From the IMG/VR virus record IMGVR_UViG_3300024344_003321, positions 33,425-97,424 of that record: a stretch of 64,000 nt of DNA; one strand, 5' to 3'. The translations under genes and the position numbers were made by a program. The DNA comes from a virus. Positions 35,226 to 44,403 of the stretch are shown piece by piece. A model generated the notes under the pieces. The model was not told the DNA's origin. It made no database searches and saw only the letters and a program-made list of their open reading frames with translations. The number at the start of each line of letters is the position of its first letter. Within the stretch, counting starts at the first letter, position 1.

Positions 35226-35924
35226 ATGCCACCATATCCAATAGTTTTAAACGATAAAGAATTTAGATTATTAGATTTTAGTAAAGTGTTATGTTTGTCT
35301 CCACACCCAGATGATATTGAATATGCAATGCTGGGTTCGATGATAAAATTTAAAAATACACAATTTGATATTATAGTAACATCGCAGGGTGGTGATTTTG
35401 ATGATACCTCTGCAGTTAATAGACATGATGAATGTAGTTCGATATGGGAATTATATTCTAATATTTCAGGTAAATTTTTAGATGTGAAGTATGTAAAAGA
35501 TGTTGGTGAAGATGAATTAATTAATAAAATAGAAAGTTTAGTAACGGTATCTGATTATGATGCTATATTCGTACCACCTGCTGAAGATGCACACTTTGAA
35601 CATAGGTTTATAAACACAATATCGGATGCATTAGTTCGTAGAAAGTCATGTGGTATAATAAATTATAAAACACCAAGTACATTGGAAAAATGGGAACCAA
35701 ATTTTTTCGTTGACTTAGATTTAGATGTCCGTCGCAGTGATGTTAAAACTCCATATAATATAGTATGGTATAAAAAATTAAGTGGTTTAAAAAAGTTTAT
35801 ATCACAGCAGCATAAGTCATTTTTTAATGAGGATGTATTAACAGATTTTCATAGAGTGTATCAATGTTCAATGCGAGGGTTGTCACATGTCGAATCATTT
35901 AAATTAATCAAAGGATATTTTTAA
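35226..35924 (+). CDS. LmbE/PIG-L-type N-acetyl-sugar deacetylase
   Basis: 232 residues. LCLSPHPDDIEYAMLGS carries the zinc motif HPDD, and the second motif is AEDAHFEHR, matching the family's D.H.DH with Glu in place of the second Asp. Removes acetyl groups from GlcNAc-like residues. Found with sugar biosynthesis genes. ATG 35226 follows AAAGAGGTTA. The pair of acyltransferase and deacetylase next to each other suggests an acyl-swap on an amino sugar. Confidence 0.88.
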   Translation: MPPYPIVLNDKEFRLLDFSKVLCLSPHPDDIEYAMLGSMIKFKNTQFDIIVTSQGGDFDDTSAVNRHDECSSIWELYSNISGKFLDVKYVKDVGEDELINKIESLVTVSDYDAIFVPPAEDAHFEHRFINTISDALVRRKSCGIINYKTPSTLEKWEPNFFVDLDLDVRRSDVKTPYNIVWYKKLSGLKKFISQQHKSFFNEDVLTDFHRVYQCSMRGLSHVESFKLIKGYF

Positions 35925-36859
35925 TGAAAATAGGTTTTTTTACTGAAGGTGGATATACAGGAAAAGTTCCAAGAGAAAATCCTAATATGCGAACTGATAT
36001 GGCCTGGATACATGCACTTGGTGCAGTTCATCACCCATTAACTGCATTAAATGGGTTACCCGATAATTTATATGACATTGGTATTGTAATAATACCTAAA
36101 AAGCGACAGCATTTAATCGAATATCCATTAGTTGAAACATTAAAACGGATATGTAATAAAGTTATATCTATGCAAGAAAGTACATATTGGTATTGGCAAG
36201 ATGACCCTATAGCAGAACAAATTTGGTATTTCAATGTATTAGCTGATATGGATATGATTTTATGTCATAATGATTTGGATTTACAATATTATAGAGGTAT
36301 AGTTGGTGATAAATGCCATTTGATGCAATCATTGATGATAACCGATAATATAAAAGTTAGTGATACTAAAACTAATAGTGTCATGATAGGTGGTAACTTT
36401 GTTAGTATTTATAGGGGGTTCGACTCGTATATGGTAGCACGCGAGCTCGCTGATGATATATGGGCACCGACAACTGGTAGAATGAAAAAAGATGAAACGG
36501 GATTAGACATCAATCATTTACCTTGGGTAACTTGGCGCGATTGGATATTTGAATTATCTAAGCATAAATATGGTGTACAATTAGGGACTCCATCTGCAGG
36601 TACATTTAATTTAAATTGCTCATATCTTGGGATACCGTGTATCGGATATGATAATGTAAATACTCAAAGTATATTACATCCTGCATTATCTGTTTCAGAT
36701 GGTGATATATATAGTGCTAAAAAGTTAGCTAAAAGATTAAAAACAGATATAAAATTTTATGAGCGGTGTTCAAACCAAACTAAGGATTTATATAAAAAAC
36801 ATTATTCAGAACAAATATTTTTAAACAAAATGATAGGAATTTTCAATGAGACCAATTAG
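35924..36859 (+). CDS. Probable GT-B glycosyltransferase
   Basis: 311 residues. Opening IGFFTEGGYTGKVPR and the C-terminal VQLGTPSAGTFNLNCSYLGIPCIGYDN give a GT-B-like arrangement in which a Gly-rich donor loop lies near residue 225-245. MILCHNDLDLQYY marks the end of the first domain. No clear family motif; the context suggests a glycosyltransferase. Confidence 0.62.
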   Translation: MKIGFFTEGGYTGKVPRENPNMRTDMAWIHALGAVHHPLTALNGLPDNLYDIGIVIIPKKRQHLIEYPLVETLKRICNKVISMQESTYWYWQDDPIAEQIWYFNVLADMDMILCHNDLDLQYYRGIVGDKCHLMQSLMITDNIKVSDTKTNSVMIGGNFVSIYRGFDSYMVARELADDIWAPTTGRMKKDETGLDINHLPWVTWRDWIFELSKHKYGVQLGTPSAGTFNLNCSYLGIPCIGYDNVNTQSILHPALSVSDGDIYSAKKLAKRLKTDIKFYERCSNQTKDLYKKHYSEQIFLNKMIGIFNETN

Positions 36860-38042
36860 TTTTATCCAACCATCACGGAACAATCTAAAATACCTACAAT
36901 GGTCATACAATTCTATAAGAAAGAATTTAGACCCAATGCACGAAATATGTATGGCAGATGATTTTTCAGATGATGGAACTTGGGAATGGATGCAAGAAAT
37001 TACTAAAAAAGATAAAAATGTAAAGATACATAGAAACGAAGGTCCAACAAGATTGGGTCATACAATTCTATATGATACATTGATTAACGATTATGCTACA
37101 AACGATATTGTTATGATTTGGCATGCGGACATGTACGCATCTCCAGGGTTAGATAGGGAGATAAATGTACATATAGCTCCTGGTAAAGTAGTTAGTGCTA
37201 CAAGAATAGAACCACCATTACATCCTCCAGGGCCTGAAAAGATACTTAAAGATTTTGGTATAGAACCTGAGGAATTTGATGAGGTTGGTTTCATGAAATT
37301 TGCGAATAAGAATGCAGACGAAAATAGTTATAAATGTACTCGAGGTGTATTTGCTCCATGGGCTATCTATAAATCAGACTTTCAGAAGATTGGTGGACAC
37401 GACCCATTATATGCTCCTCAATCAAAAGAAGATTCCGATATATTCAATAGATTTGTGTTGGCTGAATATGAACTAATTCAAACTTGGGCTGGCACCGTTT
37501 ATCACATGACTTGTAGAGGGAGTAGATTTGCTGATGGGGCTAAACGAAATCCAGATGGTGAGGTATTTATGAAGAACAGAGAAACGAGTGAATGGTTAAT
37601 ACAGAATGAGCGGAGCACACGAAACTTTATCCGTAAATGGGGTCACTTTGTACAGCACGATGAATATCTAAAACCAATCATACCACCAAAATACAATATC
37701 GGGTTTGTTATAAAGAATTGTAATCGTCAGATATTAGAAACACTTGAACCTTGGTGTTCAACAATCTATACAGATTTTGCATGGGAAGATTATAAACAGC
37801 GAGAACAAGTAAATACATTATACAATTTGAATGACCGTGTATATTCAATCCACGCTGAAAAGAATAATGATATACTTGTTAGGTTTGATGGTAAACAATT
37901 AACAAATGAAAGCTTTAACTTTCTAACATCATTACCTGATATAATACGGGATAGTGGTGAATTAGGTGAATTTGAGTTAGATATATTTGAAATAACAATA
38001 AATAGTTTAAAAACTTATGAGGAGGAATTAATACATGTATAA
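36846..38042 (+). CDS. GT2 glycosyltransferase with C-terminal extension
   Basis: 398 residues. GT-A features: ISFIQPSRNNLKYLQWS, ICMADDFSDDGTWEWM, metal motif IWHADMY (HAD in place of DXD), and APQSKEDSDIF with the base region. Then a segment TCRGSRFADGAKRNPDGE. The last 130 residues (from PPKYNIGFVIKNC) form an extra domain of unknown function. Overlaps the previous gene by 14 bases and the next by 8. Confidence 0.82.
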   Translation: MRPISFIQPSRNNLKYLQWSYNSIRKNLDPMHEICMADDFSDDGTWEWMQEITKKDKNVKIHRNEGPTRLGHTILYDTLINDYATNDIVMIWHADMYASPGLDREINVHIAPGKVVSATRIEPPLHPPGPEKILKDFGIEPEEFDEVGFMKFANKNADENSYKCTRGVFAPWAIYKSDFQKIGGHDPLYAPQSKEDSDIFNRFVLAEYELIQTWAGTVYHMTCRGSRFADGAKRNPDGEVFMKNRETSEWLIQNERSTRNFIRKWGHFVQHDEYLKPIIPPKYNIGFVIKNCNRQILETLEPWCSTIYTDFAWEDYKQREQVNTLYNLNDRVYSIHAEKNNDILVRFDGKQLTNESFNFLTSLPDIIRDSGELGEFELDIFEITINSLKTYEEELIHV

Positions 38043-38883
38043 AATAGGTATAGTAGGTAAAGGTTTTGTGGGTTCAGCAGTACAGTTCGGATTTTCACCA
38101 AATGTTGGGTGTGATGCTGAAGTTCGTATATATGATAAAGACCCAGATAAATCGACACATTCATTATATGAAACTGTGAATGAATCAGATTTTATTTTTG
38201 TTTCAGTACCAACTCCAGCTAATCCAGATGGTTCAATGAATTTGAGTATAGTACATAGTGTATTTTCTGACATATCAAGGGTTAATCGTAGAACAGATAA
38301 TATAATGCTATTAAGGTCAACTGTGGTACCGGGCTCAACGGCATCTATACAGGAAAAATTTAAAGGTATTAACATTGTATTTAACCCAGAATTTCTTACA
38401 GAAAGGTCAGCTAAATTTGATTTTATTAACCAATCGAGGATTATCTTGGGTGGTAAAAATTCTCATACTTTGAAAGTGTCTAAATTATTTAAACAACGGT
38501 TTGGTGAAACTATACCAGTTATACGAACTAATTTTGAAACTGCCGAGATTATAAAGTATATGACTAATTGTTATTTAGCTACAAAGGTTTCTTTTTTAAA
38601 TGATATGAAACGGATATCGGATAATTCTAATGTAGATTGGGATATGGCTATAGAAGGATTTGTCAGAGATGGTAGAGTAGGGCACACCCATTTATCAGTT
38701 CCAGGACCAGATGGTAAATTGGGTTTCGGGGGGTCATGTTTTCCAAAAGATGTTCAAGCAATGATAACTTATGCTGAAAGTATTGGGGTTGATGCAAATG
38801 TATTAAAGGGTGCTTGGGAAACAAATTTACAAGTAAGGCCAGAAGAAGATTGGAAGGATTTAAAGGGTAGAGCAGTTGTATAA
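38035..38883 (+). CDS. UDP-glucose/GDP-mannose 6-dehydrogenase, short phage form
   Basis: 282 residues. N-terminal NAD site IGIVGKGFVGSAV, VSVPTPANPDGS, LLRSTVVPGST and FNPEFLTERSA; the catalytic Cys is in GFGGSCFPKD. The third, UDP-binding domain of normal enzymes (about 390-450 residues) is missing. A short form like this occurs in phages. Would oxidise a sugar nucleotide to a uronic acid, if active. Last gene of the glycan cluster; a 60-base gap follows. Confidence 0.88.
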   Translation: MYKIGIVGKGFVGSAVQFGFSPNVGCDAEVRIYDKDPDKSTHSLYETVNESDFIFVSVPTPANPDGSMNLSIVHSVFSDISRVNRRTDNIMLLRSTVVPGSTASIQEKFKGINIVFNPEFLTERSAKFDFINQSRIILGGKNSHTLKVSKLFKQRFGETIPVIRTNFETAEIIKYMTNCYLATKVSFLNDMKRISDNSNVDWDMAIEGFVRDGRVGHTHLSVPGPDGKLGFGGSCFPKDVQAMITYAESIGVDANVLKGAWETNLQVRPEEDWKDLKGRAVV

Positions 38884-38943
38884 AAAAAGACTTGTTTTAT
38901 ATATATATTTTGTTGTAAATTATATCATGGTAGGAGGATTATA

Positions 38944-39099
38944 ATGCCAAAAGTTGACATCCGAGATTTAGAAATGTATGATGAATCAGATGATTGCATT
39001 AAATTTGAAAAGATGAGAAAAAATAATAAACACAAAAAGGAACAGAATGATGAGAAAAAATCAATTAAAACTAAAAAAAAACCTGATAAAATTATATAG
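38944..39099 (+). CDS. Small charged protein
   Basis: 51 residues, strong ribosome site TAGGAGG at 38931-38937. The N-half is acidic (EMYDESDDC) and the C-half strongly basic (Lys-rich), typical of small T4-like phage proteins. Too short for the usual gene cut-off but well positioned. The upstream gap has a TATATATATATTTTG stretch that may be a promoter. Function unknown. Confidence 0.6.
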   Translation: MPKVDIRDLEMYDESDDCIKFEKMRKNNKHKKEQNDEKKSIKTKKKPDKII

Positions 39100-39499
39100 T
39101 TGTATATTTATATATATACTATGTATTGGGTGTAATAATACTTTAATATGTGAATCCGATTGTTACTTGGAATTAGATGTACCATTAGCACATAACAACG
39201 GGTTTTATCACATAGAATTATTGAGTAATTATACACAAACATTTGCTACAATTGAAGCAAATACAGGTTCAGTTGGTTATAACGAAAAGGTTGCGTGGAT
39301 GTCTAATAAAGAAGTATATATCCAAGGTGAGTGGACGAATATAGTAAATAAAAATTCATATACAGATGAAATGGGTGTTGCAAAAACTGTGATAAGTATT
39401 TGGAATGAATTTGTAGGTGATACGATTATAGTTTATTCTGGGTATATTGACCAATGTGAAATACATCATACTGATTCGTTGAAAATTATAGTAAATTAG
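39050..39499 (+). CDS. Putative lipoprotein
   Basis: 149 residues from ATG 39050 (ATG 39047 is also possible), overlapping the previous gene in another frame. A basic N-terminus (KNQLKLKKNLIKL), a hydrophobic stretch ending YILCIGC form a signal with lipobox, so the mature protein would start at the Cys near residue 28. The rest is beta-rich with a further Cys set. Phage lipoproteins often act in superinfection exclusion, but that role is not shown here. Confidence 0.7.
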   Translation: MRKNQLKLKKNLIKLYSCIFIYILCIGCNNTLICESDCYLELDVPLAHNNGFYHIELLSNYTQTFATIEANTGSVGYNEKVAWMSNKEVYIQGEWTNIVNKNSYTDEMGVAKTVISIWNEFVGDTIIVYSGYIDQCEIHHTDSLKIIVN

Positions 39500-39507
39500 G
39501 AGTGATA

Positions 39508-39714
39508 ATGGAAGATAAATATGGGACATATATTCAAAAATTGATGTCAATTATTTTAGATGACAGCCAAGAGTATTTTGTAAGAAATATGGCTTGGAAA
39601 GATTTAAAATTTATAGGAGATGGATTAATGAGTTTTTTAAATAAAACTCAAATGAGTGATACATCTAAGAATGAAGAAAAACAAAAACACAAGCAGCAAT
39701 TGTTGTTTGATTAG
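39508..39714 (+). CDS. Unknown 68-residue helical protein
   Basis: ATG 39508 preferred, with TTAGGAG upstream. Predicted helical with a Lys/Gln-rich tail KQKHKQQLLFD; QLLFD could be a clamp-binding type peptide (Q..L.F) at the extreme C-terminus. That idea is inference. No other feature. Confidence 0.6.
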   Translation: MEDKYGTYIQKLMSIILDDSQEYFVRNMAWKDLKFIGDGLMSFLNKTQMSDTSKNEEKQKHKQQLLFD

Positions 39715-39723
39715 GAGGTTACG

Positions 39724-39957
39724 ATGGTAATAGACAATGAAGGATTAGAAGTAGTTAATTATAAATTAAAGAATGCGTTAGAATCTGTTTATGATAAAAT
39801 AGATAAAGCTGGGAACGGCGGCATCGTTGATGAGGAATTTGATTTTATTTACAAATTGCTTGGTCAAATGGAAAATGAATGGTCACATGATGTAACCAAT
39901 GTTCCGTCTATGCCCGATGAATTAACCATTGATGGTAGAATTTACGCGAGGAGATAA
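39724..39957 (+). CDS. Unknown 77-residue acidic protein
   Basis: AGGAGG lies before the ATG. Helical N-terminus, then GNGGIVDEEFDFIYKLLGQME, acidic throughout. No recognisable motif. It is part of a run of small genes with good ribosome sites. Confidence 0.6.
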   Translation: MVIDNEGLEVVNYKLKNALESVYDKIDKAGNGGIVDEEFDFIYKLLGQMENEWSHDVTNVPSMPDELTIDGRIYARR

Positions 39958-39959
39958 AT

Positions 39960-40184
39960 ATGAATGATTCCGTAGAAGATTTTTATAACCCACCATCAGC
40001 TGGGACAGAGTTTGAACAACTATATTTTTCAGAAATTGAAAATGATGATTTATTTTGGTTAAATACAATGCATAGTGATTCTAATGCACCACATAAAAAA
40101 ATTGAGGATAACAAGGGTGTTAATATGAGAACAGGTGATATTTCAGTGTTCAAACAAAATACTCATGTTTACCAAAAAAATTAA
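39960..40184 (+). CDS. Unknown 74-residue protein
   Basis: Starts 2 bases after the previous stop, with GAGGAG upstream. Acidic N-half (DDLFWLNTMHSD). The last part overlaps the beginning of the HNH-like gene in another frame. No motif recognised. Confidence 0.55.
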   Translation: MNDSVEDFYNPPSAGTEFEQLYFSEIENDDLFWLNTMHSDSNAPHKKIEDNKGVNMRTGDISVFKQNTHVYQKN

Positions 40185-40689
40185 TGTGAGTGGATTTAAT
40201 AAACCATTAAAATTACCTGGTAAACGGCGAATATTAACAAAGAAAATGATTGAGGATTCTCAATCACAATCAAAGTCAGCTGCAGGGGCAGCTCGATGGT
40301 TAGAAGTTTCTTATAATACTTATAAGAAATGGGCTAAATACTATGGTGTATTTGAACAACATAAAAACCCAAAAGGTTTTGGTATCAAAAAAGGTTGGGC
40401 TACTCATAAAATACCTTTAGAGAGGTTATTTTCAGGTGGCCCTATCCCAAGGAATTGGTCCAGAGCAGTCATAAAAAAACGATTAATCAATGAGGGATAT
40501 TTGGAAGAAGAATGTGCTCAATGTGGATATAATGAAACGAATTTAAATACAGATTTAATTTGTTTAGCGATTGATTTTATAGATGGTGATACTAAAAATT
40601 GGTCACAAGATAATATACGATTATTATGCCCTAATTGTCATTATTCATTTAATGCATTCTTTAATAAATCAAAAGTATTTTGTAAATAG
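40165..40689 (+). CDS. HNH-like protein with helix-turn-helix and zinc knuckle
   Basis: 174 residues if ATG 40165 is used; the ribosome site is weak and GTG 40135 or GTG 40186 are alternatives. SAAGAARWLEVSYNTYKKWAKYYG is a helix-turn-helix-like segment. The C-terminal CAQCGYNET, then LAIDFIDGDTKN and LCPNCHYSF form an HNH zinc arrangement in which the first His is replaced by Asp (ID instead of DH). It may be a DNA-binding regulator or a weakened HNH endonuclease. Basic GFNKPLKLPGKRR leader. Confidence 0.65.
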   Translation: MFTKKINVSGFNKPLKLPGKRRILTKKMIEDSQSQSKSAAGAARWLEVSYNTYKKWAKYYGVFEQHKNPKGFGIKKGWATHKIPLERLFSGGPIPRNWSRAVIKKRLINEGYLEEECAQCGYNETNLNTDLICLAIDFIDGDTKNWSQDNIRLLCPNCHYSFNAFFNKSKVFCK

Positions 40690-40697
40690 GAGACGAT

Positions 40698-40844
40698 ATG
40701 GCACAATCAAACGAAGGTAAAAGAGTTAAAAAAACTAAACAAGGTAATGGTATAAACACCAAACGAAGTCACAAAGGTGGTGGGCCAAATGGTTCAACTA
40801 AGGGTAAGTATTATAAAAAACAAAACCGTGGACAGGGTAAGTGA
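40698..40844 (+). CDS. Small, highly basic protein
   Basis: 48 residues rich in Lys, Gly, Asn and Arg, with no hydrophobic core (KRVKKTKQGNG, TKGKYYKKQNRGQGK). TAGGAGACG precedes ATG 40698. Probably disordered, possibly nucleic-acid binding. Below the usual length cut-off but neatly placed between genes. Confidence 0.55.
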   Translation: MAQSNEGKRVKKTKQGNGINTKRSHKGGGPNGSTKGKYYKKQNRGQGK

Positions 40845-40846
40845 CG

Positions 40847-41035
40847 ATGATTGAGATGTTGAAAATAGGCCAAAAAGTTATTATACAGAAAGATATACCG
40901 TCCGTGGATGGTATGTTATATAAAGATACTGAGGTTACAATAGATGAAGTTGCATTCCCAGATAAGGATTTACGAGTCAAAGATGATTTGGGAAAAATAT
41001 GGTATATAAATCTATCTGATATACAAATGAGTTGA
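40847..41035 (+). CDS. Unknown 62-residue beta-barrel-like protein
   Basis: ATG 40847 just after the previous stop. KIGQKVIIQKDIPSVDGMLYKDTEVTIDEVAF suggests a small SH3-like beta-barrel. No function can be given. The short gap to the next start carries an ATAATATAAATG stretch, near but not matching a late promoter box. Confidence 0.55.
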   Translation: MIEMLKIGQKVIIQKDIPSVDGMLYKDTEVTIDEVAFPDKDLRVKDDLGKIWYINLSDIQMS

Positions 41036-41050
41036 ATTGGGATAATATAA

Positions 41051-44000
41051 ATGGCATCCAGGGGTAAATATTTAATTATATTAGCTGATTTGAGTTGGTT
41101 TTATACTTTGATTGAAGAGCATAAACCACCACGCAGTTATATATTAAAAAATGAATGGGACGAATATGTGTCATCGTGTACAGATACAGATGATTGTGGG
41201 AAATTCATGGAACCTACATGGTATCACAATTGTGTGTGTGAAAATGCTAATGGGTGCTGCGAATCTCCTGGGTGCACCGATGAGATGTGGCAACAAGGAA
41301 TGACCCCAGAGTGGATTTGTGAAAATCCCCATGACTTCATGGAGTGGGAAACTGCTAATTTTATAAAATTTAAAAGAACACACGGTTATGAAGTTGAAGT
41401 AGCATATTTAAGAAATAATTATAATGTTTCTATACCAAGTGGTGAGCCTGAAACTAGCCATATAACAGCATTAGATTGGAGTGAGCACTGCAATGATTCT
41501 CCATTTGTCGTTGATGGTCAGGAATGCAACCCTGTATCTGCTGTAATGGAATATTTTTCAGAAAACCCTGATTTAAAATTTGTTTTATTGGTGGGAACAG
41601 TTAGCCACGGTGCTGTCAGAAAAGAAGGGCAGATAGGGGCCATACCTCATGAGGACATATGGCTTACTCCATATGTAGGTATAGAAAGTGGTCAAACGGC
41701 ACCAACTGACGAGGCACGACACAACATGACAGACCAAGATTATTATATAGAAAAACATATAAATCCGGGTTATGGAATCGATTTTGACGCATGTGATATG
41801 AGGGGGGATTATTTCAGTAAAAACCCAAGTTATTCAGTTGGGAGATGGAGTGTTGTAGGTACAGAACCTCTGCGGCGCATGAAATTAAAAACGATTCAAT
41901 ATACAAGACTCGAAATAGTTGATAAATATTACAGAACATTAAGCAGAATAGTGAATAGTGTGGGGGTGGGTAGTGACACATTCTCCGCTATCTCACCCGA
42001 AAATGATTGCATACCAGGGAAAAAATATTTAGATAGAGTTCAACTTCTGGCGTCCACAGCTCATGCGAGTTCAGCGGGCAGGAATATGATTTATATTGGA
42101 GAAAAATTGTATGAGAGTGGAGTATGGGACACTTATACATGCGACCAAACAAGTGACGCTAAAGAAAATATTCAATATAATATGGGGGACTTATCACTTA
42201 AACTACCATTTTCCAGTACTATGAATCCAGCAATCGGAGCCCATTATCTGTATTGGCCATCCCATTTTTGGTTTTACAGAGGTTGGTCAGGTAGTGATGG
42301 TTTTTCAGAACCGTACTGGAGGTCAAACGATATTTGTAGTGAATCTGAAGATTTTAAATATGCTTATGATGGTATGGATGGTGCCCAATCTGGTATTCCT
42401 ATAGAGGCAGGCAATTTTCGACTATATTGCACTAATAATGGAGTACTTACCGATGTCAATGGTATCAGCTCCAGTGTAGCAAATCCGTGGATGCCAACCA
42501 TAAACTTTTTTTGTACTTGTGACTTGGGGGATTCAGATTCTTGGGGGTGGTGGGTTGACAACTGGTTAAACTTAGGGCATCCTACATTGGCTGGAAGTTT
42601 AATCACTGGACCAGATGGTGATGACATGTTCAATTACATTAACCCAGCTGGGGCAGTGGCTCACATAGGTCCTAGTGATTTTCATTTAAGAACAAGATAT
42701 AACAATCCACTTTGCGATGGGTTTGCTAATGCTATATTAGATAATAATATTGAATTTATCGGTGAAGTTATTAATTATGGTAAGAGGCAGTTATTCGAGA
42801 TTTATAATTCCATTGTAATAGACTCTGATATAATTATTGGTGGTTATAATGCAGTCAAGTGTTACGATGCTTGGTATAATTTATTTGGCGACCCAGGTCT
42901 CCCAATATGGAGAGTTCAACCTGATATTATTACAGAACCAAATGATTTCATATTAGATAATAATGAAACTCCAATTACAAATTTATTATCAGCTCAAACT
43001 ACAATAAATGCTACCCCTTTGATGACTTCGAGTTTCAGGATTAAACCAACTGGTGAAGATGTTGATGAAATAGTACATGGCACATATGCAACAATAATGT
43101 ATGCTGACCAATTAATAGATACAGTTTTTGCAGATGAGGGAAGTGGTTTATTACACTTCGATTTAATTAACTATACAGAGTGGCAAAACAATAATGAATA
43201 TTGTAATCAATATTTAGAAGTTCCTGAAGTTGAGGGTGGACCATATTGTGATGCAGTTGATGGGTGTGCATATTCTACATCATTCCCTCCAAGTGAAACT
43301 GACGGTTGTAAGCCTGTATTTGATGTTTGGATAAATAAATTTACACTACCTCAATATGAACAAAAGCATGTACAGATACTAATAGATTATATTTATGTAC
43401 AGGGCTGCACAGACGAATTAGACCAAAATTATAATCCTGACGCTGTGGTTTACAGCTCTGAATTTTGTAGTAACATGAGTATATATGAAAATAGTATAGT
43501 CATTACAGAAATTAATGATAGGTATGTAGGAACTGAATTTATTGAAATATTTAATAATAGTAATAGTCCCATAAATCTTGGTGGATTTAGAATTTATGCA
43601 ATTGGATTTACTAATACTGATGAGATGCCAAATATAACCATACCCCCACATGAATTCATAGTATTGGGTAGTCCCGAGTCAACTATTCAGTTAGATTTAT
43701 TTAATGACCATTTAGTTTCAGGTGTCAATCTATTCAGGTGGCCTGAAGGAAACTCTATATGGAACCAAGGTGAATTAATAAGAATTACAGACCCAAATAA
43801 TAATGAAGTTGATTCTGTTGATACGAGTTTATTATTAGAGTGGCACGCATCACCACAGAATTCGTCATGGGAATTAACTACATTAACACAGGAAAATGGT
43901 GGAAATGCATACCCTGACCATTGGATTGAAAGTGAGTTTTTTGGTGGTACACCTGGTAAACGGTATTTAGATTGGCGAGAAAATGCATGGAACCATATGC

Positions 44001-44209
44001 TAACTGAGTGTAGAGGCATAGCACAATGTCATGACCAGTCACCTACTATATGTCAATTGATTTGGGAAAGCAGTGATGGTATATGTATGCCGCAGTATGA
44101 TGCTGATGAAGTTTTTTCGTGTGTACGAGTTCTTGAACTTCAACCCTTGGTTTGTGAATATTGGGTAATTGAGTTTGGTGTTTGTTTGGAGGGGTGTGAA
44201 CTTGGATAG
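41051..44209 (+). CDS. Gingipain-like (peptidase C25) protein with lamin-tail domain, active site degenerate
   Basis: 1052 residues. Residues about 180-620 follow the C25 plan: FVLLVGTVSHG, DYYIE...YSVGRWSVVGTEPLRRMKLKTIQYTR, then INFFCTCDLGD with C488 and C490, GAVAHIGPSDFH, and NLFGDPGLPIW near 610-618. The catalytic His segment, normally YrGHG, reads FYRGWSG with W412, so protease activity is doubtful. One GCTDELDQNYNPDAV repeat follows, as in the giant protein downstream. Residues about 817-975 form a lamin-tail domain (VITEINDRYVGTEFIEIFN, NLGGFRIY). No classical signal peptide. Cys-rich. Probably a surface or virion protein. Confidence 0.72.
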   Translation: MASRGKYLIILADLSWFYTLIEEHKPPRSYILKNEWDEYVSSCTDTDDCGKFMEPTWYHNCVCENANGCCESPGCTDEMWQQGMTPEWICENPHDFMEWETANFIKFKRTHGYEVEVAYLRNNYNVSIPSGEPETSHITALDWSEHCNDSPFVVDGQECNPVSAVMEYFSENPDLKFVLLVGTVSHGAVRKEGQIGAIPHEDIWLTPYVGIESGQTAPTDEARHNMTDQDYYIEKHINPGYGIDFDACDMRGDYFSKNPSYSVGRWSVVGTEPLRRMKLKTIQYTRLEIVDKYYRTLSRIVNSVGVGSDTFSAISPENDCIPGKKYLDRVQLLASTAHASSAGRNMIYIGEKLYESGVWDTYTCDQTSDAKENIQYNMGDLSLKLPFSSTMNPAIGAHYLYWPSHFWFYRGWSGSDGFSEPYWRSNDICSESEDFKYAYDGMDGAQSGIPIEAGNFRLYCTNNGVLTDVNGISSSVANPWMPTINFFCTCDLGDSDSWGWWVDNWLNLGHPTLAGSLITGPDGDDMFNYINPAGAVAHIGPSDFHLRTRYNNPLCDGFANAILDNNIEFIGEVINYGKRQLFEIYNSIVIDSDIIIGGYNAVKCYDAWYNLFGDPGLPIWRVQPDIITEPNDFILDNNETPITNLLSAQTTINATPLMTSSFRIKPTGEDVDEIVHGTYATIMYADQLIDTVFADEGSGLLHFDLINYTEWQNNNEYCNQYLEVPEVEGGPYCDAVDGCAYSTSFPPSETDGCKPVFDVWINKFTLPQYEQKHVQILIDYIYVQGCTDELDQNYNPDAVVYSSEFCSNMSIYENSIVITEINDRYVGTEFIEIFNNSNSPINLGGFRIYAIGFTNTDEMPNITIPPHEFIVLGSPESTIQLDLFNDHLVSGVNLFRWPEGNSIWNQGELIRITDPNNNEVDSVDTSLLLEWHASPQNSSWELTTLTQENGGNAYPDHWIESEFFGGTPGKRYLDWRENAWNHMLTECRGIAQCHDQSPTICQLIWESSDGICMPQYDADEVFSCVRVLELQPLVCEYWVIEFGVCLEGCELG

Positions 44210-44369
44210 GAGCGGTTTAACAAAAGAACAACAGCAAGAACTATTTAAAATAACAGAAGAAATTTTAAATGCAGCCGAAAATGTGGTTGATGATTATAAT
44301 ACACACCCATCTGAAGCCAGTGGTAGTATAATACAAATTCATCAAAATTCTCCCCTTTTAAATAATTAA
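44202..44369 (+). CDS. Unknown 55-residue helical protein
   Basis: Start TTG 44202 is chosen because GGAGGGG lies 7 bases upstream; it overlaps the stop of the gingipain-like gene. LTKEQQQELFKITEEILNAAENVVDDYN is one long helix. No motif. It may be coupled to the upstream gene. Confidence 0.5.
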   Translation: MDRSGLTKEQQQELFKITEEILNAAENVVDDYNTHPSEASGSIIQIHQNSPLLNN

Positions 44370-44403
44370 TAGTATATTTTTTTATATTTATATTTGATGA
44401 TGA

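Noticed and set aside
41051-44209. Active gingipain protease
   Set aside because: The His of the YrGHG segment is Trp, so an active protease is not supported by the sequence.
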